A DNA stretch of 64,000 bases from Fundidesulfovibrio agrisoli. Lineage in GTDB: Bacteria > Desulfobacterota > Desulfovibrionia > Desulfovibrionales > Desulfovibrionaceae. The notes under the pieces are model-generated. The model was not told the DNA's origin. It searched no databases and worked only from the letters and a program-made list of their open reading frames with translations. The position numbers and the translations under genes are program-made. Numbering within the stretch: position 1 is the stretch's first letter; each line of letters begins with the position of its first letter. Below, piece by piece: positions 34,260-41,804 of the stretch. The stretch is from contig NZ_JAKZKX010000016.1 in the NCBI RefSeq assembly GCF_022808715.1, positions 22,561 through 86,560 on the forward strand, given 5' to 3'.

Positions 34260-35255
34260 CTATCCCAGTGTGAAGTCGGAGACGAGCATGGGCCAGACGG
34301 CGATGGCGGCCAGCGCCCCGGCCCCGGCCAGCGCGGCCATGCAGAGGCGGCGCTGCAGGCGCGGCAGGGCCTGGGCCAGGGAGGGGATGCCCCGCGCCCG
34401 CTCCACCGCGCCGACCCCGGCCCCGCAGACGCCCAGCAGCAGCAGGGACGCGTAGAGCGGGTAGCCGATCCAGTGGAACTCCGCCTTGAGCAGGCAAAAG
34501 GGGCAGTGGTGCGTGGGCAGCTCGTACCAGTAGACCGAAATGAAGGAGAGCAGGGCCAGGATGCCAATGAGGAACATGGCCCCGGACAGCCAGGCGAAGA
34601 GCCGCGCGCCCCGCCCCGTGGCCAGGAAGTGCGCGCCGCTGCGGGCCAGGGCCACCAGCCCGCCCCAGAAGAGGATCTGGGCCAGGGTGGGCGGCAGGTG
34701 GGCCAGGGAGGCCGACAGGCCCGTGGATTCCTCGCTGAACACGGCCCCGCAGCAGGAGGTGATGAGGTTCGGGGACAGGTGCGAGAAGTAGCCGAACTGC
34801 ACGTAGGCCTCGAAGAGCACCAGCCCCGTCAGCGGCAGGAGCATGGCGTACTTGGGCTTGATGAGGGGGTAGTCGTAGCCCTGGTTGTCCAGGTGGTTGA
34901 CGATGAGCCAGACCCCGCAGCCCAGGGCGGAGGCGATCTTGAGCAGCAGCGCGGTGTAGCCGTAGCTGTTGACGTTGAAGGTGCCCACCGCGCACATGGC
35001 GCCCACGAACAGGGTGTGCAAATCCTCCCCGGCGTAGATGAACAGGAACAGCGAGAGCAGCTCGAAGGCCATCACATAGGAGAGTATCGTGGAGATCAGG
35101 TAGGTCTTGCGCTCCAGGGCCAGCTGGCGCGGGTCGCCGCTGGAGAGGTCGAAGTGGCGCAGGATGGCCACGCCCTGCCACGCGGCGTAGGCCATGACCG
35201 CCCCGATGAGCCCCGAGGCCAGCAGCAGCGCGAGGACGACGGGCTTAACAATCAT
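34260..35255 (-). CDS. polytopic membrane protein with CC and HHCPFC motifs
   Basis: A 331-residue protein with about eight hydrophobic helices and no signal peptide. Two Cys-rich sites stand out: SCCG at residues 167-170 and HHCPFC at 249-254, both next to membrane helices, fit to bind a metal or to work as a redox pair. The second is followed by GYPLYASLLLLG, reminiscent of VKOR/DsbB-type surroundings, but the similarity is too weak to name it. The gene overlaps the ATPase gene by 11 bases and is six bases before cusB, so it belongs to the metal-export unit. A role in copper handling or in reducing the metal for the pump is inference. Confidence 0.75.
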   Translation of the reverse strand: MIVKPVVLALLLASGLIGAVMAYAAWQGVAILRHFDLSSGDPRQLALERKTYLISTILSYVMAFELLSLFLFIYAGEDLHTLFVGAMCAVGTFNVNSYGYTALLLKIASALGCGVWLIVNHLDNQGYDYPLIKPKYAMLLPLTGLVLFEAYVQFGYFSHLSPNLITSCCGAVFSEESTGLSASLAHLPPTLAQILFWGGLVALARSGAHFLATGRGARLFAWLSGAMFLIGILALLSFISVYWYELPTHHCPFCLLKAEFHWIGYPLYASLLLLGVCGAGVGAVERARGIPSLAQALPRLQRRLCMAALAGAGALAAIAVWPMLVSDFTLG

Positions 35256-35934
35256 GGGGGCCCGCGGGCACGACCATGCCGTCGCGCAGGCTGATCACCT
35301 GGTCCACCACCTGCGCCTCGTGCACGATGGCGTCGTGGCTGGCGATGATGAACGTCTTGCCCTCCGCGCGCAGCTGGCCCACGATCTCCAGGAATTCCAG
35401 TGAGAGGGCGGTGTCCAGGTTGGCGGTGGGCTCGTCGGCGATGATGGTGGGCGGGTCGTTTATCAGGGCGCGGGCGATGGCCGTGCGCTGCTTCTCGCCG
35501 CCGGAGAGGCTCTCCACCGTCTGCCCGATCTTCCCGCCCAGGCGGAACTTCTCCAGCAGGGCGGCGGCCCGGTCGCGCACCTGGTGGCGGGGCTGGCCCA
35601 GGGGGCAGGCCGGGACCATCACGTTCTCCAGAGTGGTCAGCCCGGGCACCAGGTTGAAGCTCTGGAAGATGAAGCCGAAGGCCGTGCGCCTGAGCTCCGC
35701 CAGGAAGCGCTCCGGCAGGGAGGATATCTCCCGCTCGCCCAGGTGGATGCGCCCCGAGGTGGGGCGGGCCATGCAGCCCAGCAGCGAGAGCAGGGTGGTC
35801 TTGCCGGAGCCGCTGGGGCCGGTGAGCACCACCACCTTGTTCTCGGGCACGGCCGCGCTCACCCCGCGCAGGGCCACGTATTCGCTGGGCCTGCCGGGAT
35901 TGAAGACCTTGGTGACGTTTTCAACACGGATCAT
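35245..35934 (-). CDS. MacB/LolD-type ABC transporter ATPase
   Basis: A 229-residue ATP-binding subunit with Walker A GPSGSGKTT, signature SLSGGEKQRTAIARAL and Walker B TIIADEPTANLD; the switch His is in IASHD. The family (MacB/LolD) powers FtsX-like permeases that move substrates by mechanical coupling across the envelope rather than through a channel. The cognate permease gene ends three bases upstream. Placement between a NosL-like metal chaperone and CusBA genes suggests service to metal or to outer-membrane lipoprotein handling. The substrate is unknown. Confidence 0.9.
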   Translation of the reverse strand: MIRVENVTKVFNPGRPSEYVALRGVSAAVPENKVVVLTGPSGSGKTTLLSLLGCMARPTSGRIHLGEREISSLPERFLAELRRTAFGFIFQSFNLVPGLTTLENVMVPACPLGQPRHQVRDRAAALLEKFRLGGKIGQTVESLSGGEKQRTAIARALINDPPTIIADEPTANLDTALSLEFLEIVGQLRAEGKTFIIASHDAIVHEAQVVDQVISLRDGMVVPAGPHDC

Positions 35935-35937
35935 GGT

Positions 35938-37074
35938 TCAACTCGCGCGCATGACCGTGTCCGGGTCGGTGATGGCCGCCCGCCAGGCCGGTATGACGGT
36001 TATGAAGGTGTAGGGCGCCACGGAGAGGAAGAACAGGGCCAGCAGCTCCGTGGGGCTGACCACGGGGCTCAGGGGGAAGTCCACGTAGAGCACGCTCCAG
36101 CCCTTGAGGGCCTGGGCGAACAGGCCCGCGTCCGCCAGGAACACGTGCGCGTAGGCGGCGATGGTGCCCAGCAGGAAGGAGGTGAGCGAGATGGCCAGCC
36201 CCTCCCAGAACTTCATCACCAGCACGTCGGCGGTGTCCCAGCCCAGGGCCTTGAGGATGCCGATCTCGTGGCGCTCCTCCGCGGAGAGGCCGGTGGCCTT
36301 GTCCCAGGCGAAGATGAAGAAGGCCAGGGCCGCCCCCGCGAAGACCACGATGACCATGCCTCCGCGCCACTCGAACACGGACTCGTAGGTCCGCAGGATC
36401 TCCTCGCGCTGGATGGGCCGGGTGTCGGGGTGTTCGCGTTGGATCTTCTCCGTGACGGTCTGCATTTCCTGGGGGTTGCGCACCGTGACCGCCAGGTCGG
36501 TGTACTGGCCCTCGGGCAGGCCGAACACCTGGCGGAAGGCCGTTTCGGACATGATGAGCAGGTCGGCGGAGACGAGGCGCGTCTCCTCGGGCAGCACCTG
36601 CACCGGTTTGAACCCGGTGGAGTCGCCCTTGAAGGTGCGGAAGAGGTAGCGTCCGTCCTGGAGGTTGGTCCAGGCCTTGGCGGCAGCCGGGCCGGCCACG
36701 ATCTCGTCGTCGGCGTGGGCGAAGTCCGGCAGGCCGAGCACCGTGAAGGTCGCCCCCACGGCCCGGTTGAAATAGTAGCCCCACAGCCTGGGCTCCACCT
36801 CGCTCACGCCCCGAATCCTGCGGATGGAGTCGGCGTAGGAGGCGGGGATCGTGTCGAAGCGCCCGGCCAGCATCCGCTGCACCACCAGCTCCGGGGCCCC
36901 GGCCAGCACGGCCTGCCCTTCGGTGCGCAAGGCGCGGGAGAAGAACATCACCGAGGCGATCAGGAACACCACCAGGGCATACGCCAGCACCAGCGCGCCG
37001 TTCTTGGCCTTGCGCCGCACCAGGCTGGCCAGGGTGTAGTCGAGGAATGCGCGCTGGCGTTCGAGGGAGCTCAT
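35938..37074 (-). CDS. FtsX-like ABC permease
   Basis: A 378-residue membrane protein with the MacB/FtsX plan: one N-terminal helix (about 25-47), a periplasmic domain (50-240, with LWGYYFNRAVGATFTVLGLP), then three helices, and a C-terminal cytoplasmic coupling motif ending PAWRAAITDPDTVMRA, as in LolC/MacB. The segment EERHEIGILKALGWDTADVL before the second helix is the typical FtsX-family coupling helix. The start overlaps the preceding gene (ATGA). Single-permease systems probably work as homodimers with the adjacent ATPase. It is less than half the length of MacB because the ATPase is a separate gene. Confidence 0.88.
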   Translation of the reverse strand: MSSLERQRAFLDYTLASLVRRKAKNGALVLAYALVVFLIASVMFFSRALRTEGQAVLAGAPELVVQRMLAGRFDTIPASYADSIRRIRGVSEVEPRLWGYYFNRAVGATFTVLGLPDFAHADDEIVAGPAAAKAWTNLQDGRYLFRTFKGDSTGFKPVQVLPEETRLVSADLLIMSETAFRQVFGLPEGQYTDLAVTVRNPQEMQTVTEKIQREHPDTRPIQREEILRTYESVFEWRGGMVIVVFAGAALAFFIFAWDKATGLSAEERHEIGILKALGWDTADVLVMKFWEGLAISLTSFLLGTIAAYAHVFLADAGLFAQALKGWSVLYVDFPLSPVVSPTELLALFFLSVAPYTFITVIPAWRAAITDPDTVMRAS

Positions 37075-37409
37075 GGCCTGTCCTCCCCCACATCGGACCC
37101 GCCGACGGGCCCGCCGAGCGCGGTCAAAATGGCTGGCGGAGGCAGCAGCGCGCCGCTGGGGAAGTGCTCCAGGCTGCGCGGATGGTCCTGAAAGGCCGAG
37201 AACAGGTCCGCCTGGGAGAGGTGCCTGGTGTAGCGGGCCTCGGTGGAGAGGCAGAGGTCGGTCAGGCCCAGCTCGGCCACCAGTTGCGACTCCAGGGCCA
37301 GGCGGGCGTCGCGGCGGCCGGCGTCAGCCAGGGGGTAGCCGGCCAGCAGCCCCGCCAGGATGAACCCCAGGCCGCCCGTCACGGCCAGGAAGGCGTCGGA
37401 GGGGCGCAT
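37071..37409 (-). CDS. small single-span membrane protein of the metal unit
   Basis: A 112-residue protein with one N-terminal membrane helix (about 7-27, FLAVTGGLGFILAGLLAGYP) and a soluble periplasmic tail containing a single Cys (TDLCLS). Both gene ends overlap neighbours (TGATG with the NosL-like gene, ATGA with the permease gene), so it is a fixed member of the unit. No recognised family. It could be an accessory subunit of the FtsX-like transporter or hold the NosL-like protein at the membrane. Confidence 0.7.
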   Translation of the reverse strand: MRPSDAFLAVTGGLGFILAGLLAGYPLADAGRRDARLALESQLVAELGLTDLCLSTEARYTRHLSQADLFSAFQDHPRSLEHFPSGALLPPPAILTALGGPVGGSDVGEDRP

Positions 37410-37897
37410 CAGTCCAGGGCCTTGAGCAGGGCCGGGGTGATGTCGCCGTAGCGCAGCACGCGCTTGCCCTTGTGGTCCTTGCGGAAGGCCTCGGCGTCGG
37501 CCTGGGTGGCCAGGGGGACAAGCTCGTGCCCCATGGGGCCGTAGGCGTCGCTGCCCGCCACGTAGAAGGCGTCCTGCGCCAGGATGGGCTTCAGCGAATA
37601 GAACTCGCTCACGTACAGCTCCGCGATCTGTTCCTTCTTGAAACCGGACAGGTAATGGCCCGGGTCGGCCACGAAGCGGAACATGTCCTTGGGGCCGTCG
37701 AAATAGAGGAGTTTGCCGTCGGTGAGTACGGCGTAGGCCAGCCAGTCCTTGTATTTGGCAACGAACATGCCGCAGACGGGGCACTTGTCTGTCTTGCCCG
37801 GCGGGGGGAGTTTCAGGGCGGCGGGCTGGGCGAGGGCGGCGGAGGCCAGGAGCAGCAGGCCAAGGACCAGAGGCGCGAGGCGAAGGGCTTTCTTCAT
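37409..37897 (-). CDS. nosL: NosL-family periplasmic metal-binding protein
   Basis: A 162-residue secreted protein. A signal peptide (MKKALRLAPLVLGLLLLASA, cleavage after ALA near residue 23) precedes the NosL motif DKCPVCGMFVAKY with Cys39, Cys42 and Met44. The rest matches the NosL fold (FDGPKDMFRFVAD; SEFYSLKPILAQDAFYVAGS; GPMGHELVPL). NosL proteins bind Cu(I) and deliver copper to nitrous oxide reductase; here there is no nosZ, and the protein heads an operon with an ABC transporter and CusBA. Unlike classic NosL it has no lipobox Cys, so it is probably soluble or held by the next gene product. AAGGAAG lies five bases before ATG 37897. Confidence 0.9.
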   Translation of the reverse strand: MKKALRLAPLVLGLLLLASAALAQPAALKLPPPGKTDKCPVCGMFVAKYKDWLAYAVLTDGKLLYFDGPKDMFRFVADPGHYLSGFKKEQIAELYVSEFYSLKPILAQDAFYVAGSDAYGPMGHELVPLATQADAEAFRKDHKGKRVLRYGDITPALLKALD

Positions 37898-38114
37898 GAA
37901 ACTTCCTTTACGTAGCGGGCGTGCGCAGATGTGGAAGGACTCCGGTCGCGGCCGCGACACCCGGCCCCTGCGTCCGGGAAGGCGGCGCATACGTTTCAGG
38001 GCGGCTGTCGCGGGTCTCAGCGACGCCCTCCCCAACATCAGAAATGCGGCGATCAGCACGCGATTCCTGACGCTGCAAGGAACCGCGACGGTCCAAATAT
38101 ACGTACTTAATAAC

Positions 38115-38126
38115 TAATGTACATTA
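38115..38126. promoter_or_regulatory. palindrome upstream of the metal operon
   Basis: TAATGTACATTA is a perfect 12-base palindrome in an AT-rich island (38095-38130) that stands out from the GC-rich surroundings, about 220 bases before the nosL start. The AT-rich island is the likely promoter; the palindrome is a candidate regulator site. The 37898-38094 leader holds no convincing gene. Confidence 0.4.
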
Positions 38127-38203
38127 TGCCCGGAGAATGTAAAGCCCCGGCGGCATAAAAAACGTCTCCGCCGGGCCGGAGCGCATGGGCCAGGGCCGGG
38201 GGG

Positions 38204-38233
38204 AAACGGCCGCCCGTCCAGGGCGGCCGTTTT
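38204..38233. terminator. hairpin behind the octaheme cytochrome gene
   Basis: AAACGGCCGCCC (38204-38215) pairs perfectly with GGGCGGCCGTTT (38221-38232) around GTCCA. It can act on both strands and most likely ends the minus-strand cytochrome operon, whose last stop codon is at 38278. Confidence 0.7.
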
Positions 38234-38277
38234 GCACGAGGGAGGGCCAGGCGCTGCATCCGCGCCCTGGCGGTCGG

Positions 38278-39840
38278 TTACTTCACGGCCCGCAACAACT
38301 GGAGGGCCTTCTGCGGGTTGTGGGCGCCCAGGGACCCGTCCATCAGCACCAGGTTCGCTTTCTCTCCAGCCGGTGAGGCGGCCTTGCCGCCCGCCGGAGT
38401 GGACTGGAGTTTCTGGACCTGCGTGAGCACGGCCTGCCTCGACTCCATCAGCGCCGCCCCCTTCGCGGCCCGGTCCGCGTCCTTGTGGCACTTGTCGCAG
38501 CTGGAGCGCATCCTGAACACGTCGGCCTCCTCGGGCGTCACGACCCGCATGGTGTGGGCCGAGACGTCCCACGGGTCCTTCGGGGTCTTCTGCGTTGCCC
38601 CGGCCCGGTTGCCCATCTTGGACATGTGGCAGTCCACGCAGACGACCCCTTTGGACGCGTGGACGCTGCCCTCGTACAGGGCCTTCTGGGCGGTGTGGCA
38701 GCCCACGCACTGCAGTTCCCTGGGGAGTTTGAGGCTGGAGGTCAGGTGCTTGGTGGCGTGGTCCAAGTGACAGGTGGAGCAGGTCACCCCGGCGGCCATG
38801 TGCCCGGAACGCATGGTGTCGTGGTATTGCTGGCGGTTCTTCCTGGAGTCCTCGTTGCCCCAGAAGTTGGCGGGCCTGGTGGAGTAGCTCCAGAACTCGA
38901 CCTTGTCCTGGAGGTCGGTTTGGCCGCTCCTGAAGCCCAGGGGGAAGGCGAAGTCCTTGTCCTGCTTGCTGCTCACGCGGATGTGGCACTGCCCGCAGAG
39001 CTGCTCCTGCTGCCAGGTGCCCAGCTTGCGGGGGTTGAGGATGCCGCCCTGGCCCTGCGCGGCCACGTGCCTGGAGCCGGGGCCGTGGCACTGCTCGCAA
39101 CCGATGCCGCCTTCCAGGCGGGAGAAGGCGTATTTGCCCTGCTCGTCCTTCTTGGCGCTGAAGGCGGTGGTGTGGCACCCGTTGCACTGGTAGTCCACGG
39201 TCTGCTTGGCGGGCATCTCCTCCGGCTTCCTGGGCCTGCCGTCGGGGGTGCCGTCGGCGGCCCACCAGAAGGGCGCGAAGGCGTTCTTGCGCCACTGCTT
39301 GTCGTTCTCCACCCAGCGGACCGGGCTGGGGTACACCTTGTCCCCGACCTTGAGGTAATATTGCTGCTCCCAAAGGGAGCCGAGCACCTCGACCACCTCG
39401 TAGCTCTGGGCGTTGGCCGGGGAATCGGCGTCCAGCAGCGTGACGTAGCGCTTATCGTCCCTGGTTTCGACCTTCACCTTGGGTGCGATCTTGACCTTGT
39501 TCTTGTCGGCGTCCTCGACCTCGACCCCCTCGAAGACCAGCTCCAGGCCGGAAAAATCGCCTTTGACGATGCCAACATCGTAAGGGCGCAGCATGTTGGC
39601 GTGGCCGGATGCGGACCACTCCTTGAACTCCTTGGCGTGGCAGGCCTTGCAGGCCTGGGAGCCCGCAAAAGTCGCCCCTTCTACGGCCGCCGTGGAGACC
39701 GACGGCCTGACCATGCCGGTTGGGGCCGTCATTCTGGGAGGCGTCTGGACGGCCTTCTCCCTGGCCTGGAGGGCGCCAGCCCCGCAAATTCCCAGCACCG
39801 CCAGGACCGCCGCCGCGGCGAACATCCGGTTTCCGCGCAT
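38278..39840 (-). CDS. octaheme multihaem cytochrome c
   Basis: A 520-residue periplasmic protein with a signal peptide (MRGNRMFAAAAVLAVLGICG) and eight CXXCH haem sites: CKACH, CNGCH, CEQCH, CGQCH, CSTCH, CVGCH, CVDCH and CDKCH. Spacing and the long first soluble domain resemble the cytochrome c554/octahaem reductase group, which reduces small nitrogen or sulfur compounds or moves electrons across the periplasm. The substrate is not decided by sequence here. ATG 39840 is chosen because AAGGAG precedes it. The chrA stop is only 16 bases upstream, so both are probably co-transcribed. A terminator-like hairpin follows. Confidence 0.9.
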   Translation of the reverse strand: MRGNRMFAAAAVLAVLGICGAGALQAREKAVQTPPRMTAPTGMVRPSVSTAAVEGATFAGSQACKACHAKEFKEWSASGHANMLRPYDVGIVKGDFSGLELVFEGVEVEDADKNKVKIAPKVKVETRDDKRYVTLLDADSPANAQSYEVVEVLGSLWEQQYYLKVGDKVYPSPVRWVENDKQWRKNAFAPFWWAADGTPDGRPRKPEEMPAKQTVDYQCNGCHTTAFSAKKDEQGKYAFSRLEGGIGCEQCHGPGSRHVAAQGQGGILNPRKLGTWQQEQLCGQCHIRVSSKQDKDFAFPLGFRSGQTDLQDKVEFWSYSTRPANFWGNEDSRKNRQQYHDTMRSGHMAAGVTCSTCHLDHATKHLTSSLKLPRELQCVGCHTAQKALYEGSVHASKGVVCVDCHMSKMGNRAGATQKTPKDPWDVSAHTMRVVTPEEADVFRMRSSCDKCHKDADRAAKGAALMESRQAVLTQVQKLQSTPAGGKAASPAGEKANLVLMDGSLGAHNPQKALQLLRAVK

Positions 39841-39856
39841 TGTCACTCTCCTTGGG

Positions 39857-41149
39857 TTATCGGATCAATTGCCACAAGAGGCCCGCCGCGCCGCTCAATC
39901 CGACGAGAACGTGCATGGAGACTTTCCAGCGCACGAGCGCGGCCAGGGCCGCCACGGCCACGGCCATGGCGAAAACGTCGGCTCCGCCTGCGGGGAAGAA
40001 CGTGTGCCAGGCGAAATAGACGCCGATCTTGAACACGACCCCCACCACCGCGCCCGATATGCCCGTCAGGGCCGCGCCGAGCCTGCGGTCGGCGGTGATG
40101 GCCTCGATGTAGGGCGCGCCCGCGAACACGAACATGAAGCTCGGCAGGAACATGGTGAAGGTGGTGAGCAGGCCCCCGGCGATCCCGGCGGCCAGAGGGG
40201 TCAGGTTCCCCGGTTGGTTCCAGGCCGCCAGGAAGCCCACGAACTGCGTGACCATGATGAGGGGGCCCGGAGTGGTCTCGGCCAGGCCCAGGCCGAGCAG
40301 CATCTCGCTCTGGGTCAGCCAGTCCAGCCGGACCGCATGGTCCACGATGTAGGCCAGGACGGCGTAGGCCCCGCCGAAGGTTACGAAGGGGGCCTTGCTG
40401 AAAAAGAGGGCGATCTGGGAGAGCGTGTCCGAGGCGCCCCGCCAGGCCAGCACCGGCAGCACCACGGCCGCCCAGATGGCCGCGAAGAGGCCCACGGTCT
40501 TGGCGACGTGCGTCAGCGGGGGCAGCGGCGCGGTGTCGCCGGGTTCATCCGGGATGCACTCCCGGGCGCCGGGGCGGGTACGGCAGAAAATGTCCGGGCG
40601 AACCCGCGCCAGGGCCATGCCCCCGAGCCCCGCCAGCAGCACGATCATGGGGAAGGACACCCCGAAGAACTGCCCCAGGACGAAGGAGCCGCCCGCGAAG
40701 GCGTAGAGCGCCGGGTGCCGCAGGGACTTCTTCGAGAGCCGGTAGAGCGCCTCCACCACGATGGCCACCACGGCGGCCGCGATGCCGTGGAAGACGCCCG
40801 CCACGGCGGGCACATGCCCCTTCGCGGCGGCCAGCCAGGAGAGGAACAGCATAAGCGCCACGGAGGGCAGCAGGAAGCACAACCCGGCCACGGCCCCGCC
40901 CGGGCGGCCGTTGAGCCGCCAGCCGATGTACACGGCCAGCTGGTGCGCCTCCGGCCCGGGCAAAAGCATGCAGAAGTTGAGCGCCCGCAGGAAGGCCTGC
41001 TCGCTGATCCAGCCCCGCTCATCCACCAGATTCCTGTGCATCATGGCGATCTGGCCCGCCGGGCCGCCGAAGTTGATGAACCCGAGCTGGAACCAGTAGC
41101 GGAAGGCCTCCTTCAGAGTGACCCGGGGGACGGCGCTGCCTGCATTCAT
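39857..41149 (-). CDS. chrA: chromate transporter, two-domain form
   Basis: A 430-residue membrane protein with two CHR domains, about twelve hydrophobic helices. Domain 1 starts YWFQLGFINFGGPAGQIAMM with the ERGWISEQAFLRALNFCMLLPGPEAHQLA pattern shared in two parts. Domain 2 starts FFSKAPFVTFGGAYAVLAYI, followed by LGLGLAETTPGPLIMVTQFVG. The PGP motif of each half is conserved. ChrA exports chromate using the proton gradient. It is followed by an octaheme cytochrome gene in the same operon, and preceded by a secreted LamG-like protein gene 46 bases upstream. GAGG precedes ATG 41149. Confidence 0.93.
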   Translation of the reverse strand: MNAGSAVPRVTLKEAFRYWFQLGFINFGGPAGQIAMMHRNLVDERGWISEQAFLRALNFCMLLPGPEAHQLAVYIGWRLNGRPGGAVAGLCFLLPSVALMLFLSWLAAAKGHVPAVAGVFHGIAAAVVAIVVEALYRLSKKSLRHPALYAFAGGSFVLGQFFGVSFPMIVLLAGLGGMALARVRPDIFCRTRPGARECIPDEPGDTAPLPPLTHVAKTVGLFAAIWAAVVLPVLAWRGASDTLSQIALFFSKAPFVTFGGAYAVLAYIVDHAVRLDWLTQSEMLLGLGLAETTPGPLIMVTQFVGFLAAWNQPGNLTPLAAGIAGGLLTTFTMFLPSFMFVFAGAPYIEAITADRRLGAALTGISGAVVGVVFKIGVYFAWHTFFPAGGADVFAMAVAVAALAALVRWKVSMHVLVGLSGAAGLLWQLIR

Positions 41150-41195
41150 CGTGTGGGCCTCGGTTGTCTCGTGAACCGTAAACTGGCTGCGCGGG

Positions 41196-41804
41196 TCACT
41201 GCTTCGCGGATGTGACGTTGAAATCCTTGAAGACCGTCACGCTGTCGTCCTTGGACCACAGGCCGACGCCCCCTGAAACCTCCCGGCCGAGGTCGAAACT
41301 GAGCAGTTCCTTGCCGTCCAGGTATCCCCTGAGTTTGCTCCCGTCGATGACCAGCCGCAATTCATGCCATACACCGGCAGGGGCCGGGGCGTTCGCCACT
41401 TCCTTGAGCGGGGTGCGGCGGCCCGACGCATAACGGTACAGGTTGAGGTTGCTTTCGAGGGCATTGGCCCGAAGCACGAGATAGTCCCCATTCTGCCTGT
41501 AGTCGAACATGATCCCCCCGGCTTGGTCGGAACGCCCGGAGAGGGGCTTGAACCGGACGGACACCTCGCCGCTTCGGAAATCGTTGGTGCCGGTGGAGAG
41601 CGCAATTGGGAAGTGTTCCCGTGGCGCGGCGGTGTTCCGGCTGCCGTCGACCTTCAAAGCGCGCTCCCCATCGATGGTCTCCCAGGCCCACTGGCCCTTG
41701 GCCGGTGCGAAATCGTCACCGCCCGCCGCCCATGCCGAAAATGCGGCGGATGACGCCAGTAGGGCCAAGAGCACCGCCAGGATCGCGAATGGAGTTCTGT
41801 TCAC
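41196..41804 (-). CDS. secreted LamG/DUF1080-like domain protein
   Basis: A 202-residue exported protein with a signal peptide (first about 26 residues, cleavage after AWA). The mature part is one beta-sandwich domain of the concanavalin/DUF1080 type (GGIMFDYRQNGDYLVLRANA, then LRLVIDGSKLRGYLDGKELL and GGVGLWSKDDSVTVFKDF). The same domain forms the C terminus of the large protein encoded just upstream, with matching stretches such as YLVLRxNALExNL and VGLWSKxDSV. The ATG overlaps that gene stop (ATGA). Such domains bind sugars or act as accessory modules; no catalytic residues are evident. Function unknown. Confidence 0.8.
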   Translation of the reverse strand: MNRTPFAILAVLLALLASSAAFSAWAAGGDDFAPAKGQWAWETIDGERALKVDGSRNTAAPREHFPIALSTGTNDFRSGEVSVRFKPLSGRSDQAGGIMFDYRQNGDYLVLRANALESNLNLYRYASGRRTPLKEVANAPAPAGVWHELRLVIDGSKLRGYLDGKELLSFDLGREVSGGVGLWSKDDSVTVFKDFNVTSAKQ

